Positions 6,848 to 10,855 of a stretch of DNA of 10,855 nt are shown here, one piece after another. The stretch is from NCBI GenBank assembly GCA_947458795.1, contig CANHCD010000048.1, positions 1 through 10,855 of the forward strand, written 5' to 3'. A program made the translations under genes and the position numbers. How positions within the stretch are numbered: the first letter of the stretch is position 1; each line of letters starts with the position of its first letter. Source of the stretch: Cyclobacteriaceae bacterium (lineage in GTDB: Bacteria > Bacteroidota > Bacteroidia > Cytophagales > Cyclobacteriaceae). The notes beneath the pieces were generated by a model. It saw nothing but the letters and a program-made list of their open reading frames with translations. It did not search any database and was not told the origin of the DNA.

Positions 6848-8334
6848 GAATCAGGATAATAACGATTGGTCAATGCGACCATCTCATCTCCCTTCATAAA
6901 CATCTCGATACCGATTTCGTCAGTATGCTTCAAGCCACAGGCTCCTAGCAACTCAAGCACTGCGATAATGGTATTGTGATGAAAACGGTAAACGCGCTCA
7001 GATTTGTCAGTCACCACTAGTCCTTTGACCAGCATCTTATCTTGAGTAGCCACACCCGTAGGGCAATCATTACTATTGCATTTCAGGGCTTGAATACATC
7101 CCAAACTGAACATAAAGGCCCTAGCAGAATTACAAATATCCGCACCTAGTGCCTTCATCCTTAGAATCGAAAATGCGGTCAGCACTTTGCCGCTCGCAAT
7201 CACTTTAATTTCCTCCCTCAGCCCAAATTTTTTCAGCGTGCTTTGTACAAAAATCAAGGCTGGCTCAAGGGGAACCCCAACAGAATCAGCAAACTCCAAT
7301 GGAGCTGCACCCGTACCTCCTTCTGCCCCATCCACGGTAATAAAATCTGGCCAGATCCCTTCCTTTTTCATCACCTGACATAATTCAATAAACTCCTCTG
7401 TTCGGCCGATACACAACTTGAAACCTATCGGCTTGCCTCCACAAAGTGTTCTTAATTCTTGAATAAAATGAATCAAGCCCAAAGCGTCGTTAAATTTACT
7501 GTGACCAGGAGGTGAAAGGACGGTCTTATGTGGCAGAATACCACGCATTCGCGCTATTTCTTCGGTGTTCTTGATCGCAGGCAATACCCCTCCATGGCCC
7601 GGCTTTGCACCTTGAGACAATTTGATCTCAATCATTTTGACGGATGGATTTGCCGCCTTTTCTTTGAATTTTTCGCCATCAAAATGGCCGTCCAAGGTCC
7701 TGCATCCAAAATAGCCCGTTCCAATTTGCCAAACCAGATCACCTCCAGCTTCTAAGTGATAATCGGATAGTCCACCCTCTCCAGTATTGTGATAAAAATC
7801 CCCTTTTTTCGCTCCTCGATTAAGGGCCAAAATGGCATTTTTACTTAAAGAGCCGAAACTCATCGCCGAGATATTTAATACCGAAGCGCTGTAGGGATGC
7901 TTACAAAATCTACTTCCTATCACCACCCTAGGGAATTCTTCAACTGGCTCTTTGGCATAAATAGAGTGCCGAAGCCCTTCATAACCCTCACTATGCAGAT
8001 CCAACTGTGTCCCAAAGGGATAGCTGTCATTAACCCCTTTGGCCCGTCGATACACAAGTGCCCTATGATTACGACTGAACGGTTTTCCATCCGTGGTTCG
8101 CTCAATAAAATACTGCTGAATTTCAGGGGCTATGGTCTCAAACAAATACCTGAAATAACCTAGCAAAGGAAAATTTCGAAGTATGGCATGGCTTTTTTGA
8201 AACCTATTTAAAAAACCAAGTACAATAAGCGGCCCGAAAAAAATAAAGGCCCAAAGAAATGCTTGTGAATAAAAACTCAGTAGCAAAATACATACTATCG
8301 TAATGACGGAGAATTTGTAAAAGAGGTGACGCAT
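6823..8334 (-). CDS. Membrane-anchored FMN-binding glutamate-synthase-domain protein (GltB domain 2 family)
   Basis: A 503-residue protein with the TIM-barrel FMN domain of glutamate synthase but not the rest of GltB. Two hydrophobic segments (about 9-22 and 25-42) anchor it in the inner membrane, with the catalytic part probably in the cytoplasm. From about residue 85 the GltB-like domain shows GEGG (185-188), KLSQGAKPGHGG (238-249), the phosphate-binding stretch DGAEGGTGAAPLEFAD (335-350) and VIASGKV (378-384). Cys413-x5-Cys419-x4-Cys424 reproduces the 3Fe-4S ligand pattern of glutamate synthase exactly. The N-terminal glutamine amidotransferase domain and a GltD partner are absent here, so true glutamine-dependent glutamate synthesis is not supported; the electron donor and substrate are unknown. 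Its stop codon lies inside the terminator at 6816-6847, and it diverges from the esterase gene. Confidence 0.88.
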   Translation of the reverse strand: MRHLFYKFSVITIVCILLLSFYSQAFLWAFIFFGPLIVLGFLNRFQKSHAILRNFPLLGYFRYLFETIAPEIQQYFIERTTDGKPFSRNHRALVYRRAKGVNDSYPFGTQLDLHSEGYEGLRHSIYAKEPVEEFPRVVIGSRFCKHPYSASVLNISAMSFGSLSKNAILALNRGAKKGDFYHNTGEGGLSDYHLEAGGDLVWQIGTGYFGCRTLDGHFDGEKFKEKAANPSVKMIEIKLSQGAKPGHGGVLPAIKNTEEIARMRGILPHKTVLSPPGHSKFNDALGLIHFIQELRTLCGGKPIGFKLCIGRTEEFIELCQVMKKEGIWPDFITVDGAEGGTGAAPLEFADSVGVPLEPALIFVQSTLKKFGLREEIKVIASGKVLTAFSILRMKALGADICNSARAFMFSLGCIQALKCNSNDCPTGVATQDKMLVKGLVVTDKSERVYRFHHNTIIAVLELLGACGLKHTDEIGIEMFMKGDEMVALTNRYYPDSLINRVDQ

Positions 8335-8565
8335 AATTTCTAAGGTTTATAATCTCTTGAATATCAAAATCTTTTTTCACATTTCCCTGAAATTAAATCA
8401 TTTAGGTGATCCGAAATGATGTCATTGGCTCAGCATGCTTGTTCACATTAGCCCTAATCACAAAATAATTAACCACTTTAAATTTTGACCCAATTAGATT
8501 ACTAAATTTAGTTCAGGGTTAACCGCAATCGAATTAAGTCCTATAAACCAGATCAATACCTTCCT
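8335..8565. other. Divergent promoter region between the glutamate-synthase-like and esterase genes
   Basis: About 230 bases between two divergent starts must carry both promoters. A perfect 12-bp palindrome ACTAAATTTAGT sits at 8501-8512, containing TAAATTTA, one base off the -7 consensus for the esterase, and GGTTAACC at 8517-8524 is another short palindrome. No TTG at the right distance supports a firm promoter call on either strand. No small gene is apparent. Confidence 0.45.
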
Positions 8566-9879
8566 ATGAATCACCTCACTCAAAAAACCCGGACACTATT
8601 TTTCCTGCTGCTCTGTGTGGCGGTAAGTTTTGCCCAGGAATCTATCGCCCAGATCCCCAAGCAATACCTGGAAATCTCGGTGACTCCAGATAAGCCCGAC
8701 TGGCGCTATAAGGTCGGAGAAAATGTAGAATTCATTGTTTCTGTGACTCAATCAGGCCGGCCTGTTGCGGTAGAAAATGTTAGGTATTTTGTCAAAGAAG
8801 AGAAAATGAACCCAATCAAAGAAGGAGCTCTTCAACTTTCCCAAGGCAAAGCAACGATTTCAAGTGTCACCATGAAAAATCCAGGCTTCTTGCGCTGTGA
8901 AGTGTTTGCGACGGTAGATGGAAAAGAATACAGAGGTTTAGGGACGGCAGCCTTTGAACCGGAAAACATCAAACCCACCATCAAAATGCCAGCTGATTTC
9001 GACGCGTTCTGGGCCGCAGGGAAAGCTGAATTGGCAAAAATTCCTCTAGATCCAAAAATGATCCACATGCCAGAGAAGAGCACTGAGCTTGTAGATGTCT
9101 ACCATGTCAATTTTCAAAACATCAAGAATAGTCGAATTTATGGGGTCTTGACCGTCCCAAAAGGAGCAGGAAAATTCCCTGCTATTTTACTGGTTCCCGG
9201 AGCGGGAATTCGTCCTTATTCCGGGGATATGGGCAAAGCAGCAAGAGGAGCGATCACCTTGCAAATAGGAATTCATGGAATCCCAATAGACCTGCCTCTT
9301 GACGTTTACAACAACCTTTCGGCAGGCGCACTGAATGGATATTTTACCTTCAATATGTCCGATAAAGACCTTTACTATTACAAAAGAGTGTATTTGGGAT
9401 GTGTGAGAGCAGTTGACTTTCTAGTTTCACTTCCTCAATACGACGGCGAAAACCTTGGGATTCAAGGGGGAAGCCAGGGAGGTGCGCTGTCAATTACTAC
9501 AGCCGCTTTAGATCCAAGGATCAAATACCTTGCGGCTTTTTATCCGGCCTTGAGTGATATGACAGGCTACCTGTCTGGGAGAGCGGGAGGTTGGCCTCAT
9601 GTATTCTCAGGCAATAACCTGAACTACTACAACAACCCAAAGGCAATTGAAACTCTTGGTTATTACGATGTAGTCAATTTCGCCCGAATCTTAAAGACAC
9701 CCGGTTTTTACAGCTGGGGATTCAATGACGATACCTGTCCCCCAACTTCCTACTATTCCGCATTCAATGAAGTGAAGGCGCCCAAAGAAGTTTTTGTTGT
9801 CCCAGAAACAGGACATTGGACCTATCCAGAGCAAGGCAAGAAAGCAGATGACTGGTTATTTGGGAAGTTGAAAAAGTAA
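8566..9879 (+). CDS. Secreted acetylxylan esterase / cephalosporin-C deacetylase family alpha/beta hydrolase
   Basis: A 437-residue exported esterase of the AXE1 family, which removes acetyl groups from xylan, xylo-oligosaccharides or other small esters. Residues 1-23 (or to 28) are a signal peptide with the core LFFLLLCVAVSFA. A beta-sandwich-like N-terminal domain fills about 32-130, and the hydrolase domain runs from about 135, opening with the family's MPADFDAFW. The catalytic triad is complete: nucleophile Ser303 in GGSQGG, Asp388 in GFNDDTCPP (aligning with the family's GLMDxxCPP) and His417 in ETGHW. RGAITLQIGIHG (227-238) supports the oxyanion region. Bacterial AXE1 enzymes without the extra domain are about 320 residues, which explains the greater length. 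No glycosidase or SusCD gene lies nearby, so the natural ester is unknown. It appears monocistronic. Confidence 0.88.
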   Translation: MNHLTQKTRTLFFLLLCVAVSFAQESIAQIPKQYLEISVTPDKPDWRYKVGENVEFIVSVTQSGRPVAVENVRYFVKEEKMNPIKEGALQLSQGKATISSVTMKNPGFLRCEVFATVDGKEYRGLGTAAFEPENIKPTIKMPADFDAFWAAGKAELAKIPLDPKMIHMPEKSTELVDVYHVNFQNIKNSRIYGVLTVPKGAGKFPAILLVPGAGIRPYSGDMGKAARGAITLQIGIHGIPIDLPLDVYNNLSAGALNGYFTFNMSDKDLYYYKRVYLGCVRAVDFLVSLPQYDGENLGIQGGSQGGALSITTAALDPRIKYLAAFYPALSDMTGYLSGRAGGWPHVFSGNNLNYYNNPKAIETLGYYDVVNFARILKTPGFYSWGFNDDTCPPTSYYSAFNEVKAPKEVFVVPETGHWTYPEQGKKADDWLFGKLKK

Positions 9880-9997
9880 GTTTGTAGGGGATAAAAACAA
9901 CCAAATGGGAAGGTTTAAAGAAGCTTTTACTTTACAGCAGGGATAATAAGTGGCAAACCAATAAAAGTAGTTACTTTGTAATAACATTTGACAGGTT

Positions 9998-10243
9998 ATG
10001 GAAACATCAATTATAAAAATTGGAAACTCAAAAGGGCTTCGTCTGAGTAAGACCATTTTAGAAAAATACAATATCAAGGACAAGGTGGAAATGATTCTTG
10101 AGAAAGGACAAATTGTTCTCAAACCAATCCCAATCCCTCGAGCAGATTGGGAAAAGGAATTTAAAAAAATGAGCGAAAATGGAGATGATACGTTGCTTAT
10201 TGGTGATGTCTTCGAAGATGAAAACTTAGAGGAATGGACTTAA
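9998..10243 (+). CDS. mazE: MazE-like AbrB-family antitoxin
   Basis: An 81-residue cytoplasmic antitoxin. Residues 1-45 are a swapped-hairpin AbrB/MazE DNA-binding domain with the standard pattern IIKIGNSKGLRLSKTILEKY (5-24), then a second strand pair ending in IVLKPI. The acidic tail (from about 60: NGDDTLLIGDVFEDENLEEW) is the disordered part that would wrap the toxin and block its RNA site. Its last 10 bases overlap the start of the toxin gene, giving translational coupling. In known pairs the antitoxin-toxin complex represses its own promoter. No clear promoter match was found in the roughly 118 bases upstream. The start at 9998 fits the family's usual N-terminus. Confidence 0.87.
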   Translation: METSIIKIGNSKGLRLSKTILEKYNIKDKVEMILEKGQIVLKPIPIPRADWEKEFKKMSENGDDTLLIGDVFEDENLEEWT

Positions 10244-10557
10244 ACCAATACGCAATCGTTCTTGTCAACCTTGACCCTACCATCGGAAGTGAAATAAAAA
10301 AGACAAGACCTTGTGTCATCTTTTCACCTAATGAAATGAATAAATACCTGAACACAATAGTCCTTGCTCCTATGACGACGAGCTTAAAAAAATATCCAAC
10401 AAGGGTTTCAGTTAACCACAATGGGAAAAAAGGTATGATTGCCATTGATCAAATTAGGAAAGTGGACAAAACCCGAATTGTAAGAATATTCGAGAATTTG
10501 ACTACCTCCGAAATTGAAAAATGTAAAGCAGTTTTAAAGGAAACTTTTGTTGATTAA
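10234..10557 (+). CDS. mazF: MazF/PemK-family toxin, mRNA endoribonuclease
   Basis: A 107-residue toxin of the MazF family, whose members cut RNA at short specific sequences and stop growth when the labile antitoxin is lost. NLDPTIGSEIKKTRP (12-26) is the conserved opening, with Arg25 in the place of the catalytic arginine, and Thr48 in LAPMTTS matches the second catalytic residue; both share numbering with Bacillus subtilis MazF (Arg25, Thr48). DQIRKVDKTRI (about 72-82) is the conserved C-terminal strand and helix. The usual Gly-Asp near residue 6 is replaced by NQY, as in a known subgroup. Length is normal and no residue is missing, so the toxin is probably active. The frame overlaps mazE by 10 bases. 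The RNA cutting site cannot be predicted from sequence. Confidence 0.92.
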   Translation: MDLNQYAIVLVNLDPTIGSEIKKTRPCVIFSPNEMNKYLNTIVLAPMTTSLKKYPTRVSVNHNGKKGMIAIDQIRKVDKTRIVRIFENLTTSEIEKCKAVLKETFVD

Positions 10558-10570
10558 AATTAGGAAAGGA
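10445..10570. repeat. Imperfect direct repeat inside and just after mazF
   Basis: The 12-mer AAATTAGGAAAG occurs at 10451-10462 inside mazF and again at 10557-10568, overlapping the last base of its stop codon, 106 bases apart. Similarity extends on both sides (TTGAT before, GGAC after, with one- or two-base indels) for about 22 bases. It may mark a past slippage or recombination joint next to the repeat-rich tail; chance is also possible at this AT content. Confidence 0.4.
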
Positions 10571-10587
10571 CTGCTATTTTTTTCTCT

Positions 10588-10665
10588 CGCAAAGCCGAGA
10601 AGCCTGTCCACCGCGGCGGAGGAGCGAGTTCTTCTTTTTTCGCGCAAAGGCGCCAAGACGCAAAG
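10588..10665. repeat. CGCAAAG-type short tandem repeat
   Basis: Three near-identical 8-base units lie in tandem at 10643-10666: CGCAAAGG, CGCCAAGA and CGCAAAGA. A fourth CGCAAAG stands at 10588-10594. Between them CTCGC (10586-10590) and GCGAG (10624-10628) bracket a GC-rich stretch with CCGCGG. Repeats reading CGCAAAGrCGC are widespread in intergenic DNA of Bacteroidota and some other phyla and are often mis-annotated as proteins with RKGAKTQR. Non-coding status is inferred from that pattern. Confidence 0.6.
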
Positions 10666-10684
10666 AAATTTAAACGCTCTTTGG

Positions 10685-10727
10685 CTCTTGCCTGCCTGTC
10701 GGCAGACCATAGCCGTCAGGCTAAGAG
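10685..10727. repeat. Long imperfect stem-loop in the tail region
   Basis: GCCTGTCGGC (10694-10703) pairs with GCCGTCAGGC (10712-10721) across an eight-base loop with one T-T mismatch. After a small internal loop, CTCTT (10685-10689) pairs with AAGAG (10723-10727). No T-run follows on either side, so it is not a standard terminator; it looks like a REP-type or other dispersed palindromic unit. Confidence 0.55.
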
Positions 10728-10855
10728 GTAAATTATCTGTTCAAGGGCTAGTTTTCCATTCTTTTTTTCAAGGTAAATTGCTTTTGGAGCGTAATCAATC
10801 AGTTTTTTGGTCAGAATCCGAAACTCGTTTAGGCTTCTGACTGCTTTTATGAGGC

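Larger units (their letters stand above)
10558..10855. other. Non-coding repeat-rich region after mazF
   Basis: Nearly 300 bases to the window edge hold the short tandem repeat and stem-loop listed separately. A frame of 97 codons crosses it (10547-10840, plus strand), but its residues are mostly the translation of the CGCAAAG repeat and the hairpin arms, so I do not call a gene. The last 120 bases show nothing recognisable. Confidence 0.6.

Noticed and set aside
6823..8334. Large subunit of NADPH glutamate synthase (gltB)
   Set aside because: Only 503 residues, no N-terminal glutaminase, no beta-helix C-terminal domain and two added membrane segments.
8501..8512. 12-bp palindrome ACTAAATTTAGT as a definite operator
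   Set aside because: A perfect 12-bp palindrome is expected a few times by chance in an AT-rich window of this size, so position alone is not enough.
10547..10840. A 97-codon plus-strand reading frame after mazF
   Set aside because: Its start lies inside mazF and its residues come mainly from the CGCAAAG tandem repeat and hairpin arms, a typical false protein.

Overview
The window looks like chromosomal DNA of a Bacteroidota bacterium, most likely in the Cytophagales. The grounds are a SusC-independent TonB-dependent receptor with an N-terminal LxEVVI-type TonB box, many signal peptides ending just before Gln, general lack of Shine-Dalgarno sequences, and -7 boxes close to the phylum's TAnnTTTG consensus. 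The genus call is inference; no rRNA or other marker gene is present.

Layout. (1) 1-1168, minus strand: the N-terminal 389 codons of a TonB-dependent outer-membrane receptor that runs off the left edge, with a candidate promoter at 1185-1214. (2) 1451-1717, plus strand: a small muconolactone-isomerase-like ferredoxin-fold protein standing alone. (3) 1891-6039, minus strand: a tight four-gene operon for a complete trans-envelope exporter of DevBCA/TolC type. Its order of transcription is ATPase, lipoprotein HlyD-type adaptor, FtsX-fold permease, TolC-like outer-membrane channel. (4) 6296-6769, minus strand: a secreted NTF2/SnoaL-fold protein. (5) 6823-8334, minus strand: a membrane-anchored FMN / 3Fe-4S glutamate-synthase-domain protein whose 3' end overlaps a likely intrinsic terminator. 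(6) 8566-9879, plus strand: a secreted acetylxylan-esterase-type alpha/beta hydrolase. (7) 9998-10557, plus strand: a MazEF-type toxin-antitoxin pair with overlapping reading frames. (8) 10558-10855: a non-coding, repeat- and hairpin-rich tail.

How the parts relate. The exporter operon is the one clear multi-gene machine: the ATPase and permease form the inner-membrane motor, the adaptor spans the periplasm and the TolC protein opens the outer membrane. Nothing next to it shows what it exports. It is visibly more AT-rich than the receptor and esterase genes, as is the toxin-antitoxin pair; three hand-counted 60-base samples gave 20 G+C at 2401-2460, 30 at 541-600 and 28 at 9481-9540. The remaining genes look like independent transcription units. 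I see no tRNA, rRNA, CRISPR array, transposase or integrase, and no system I can call previously undescribed. The most open points are the cargo and control of the exporter and the role of the membrane-bound glutamate-synthase-like enzyme.
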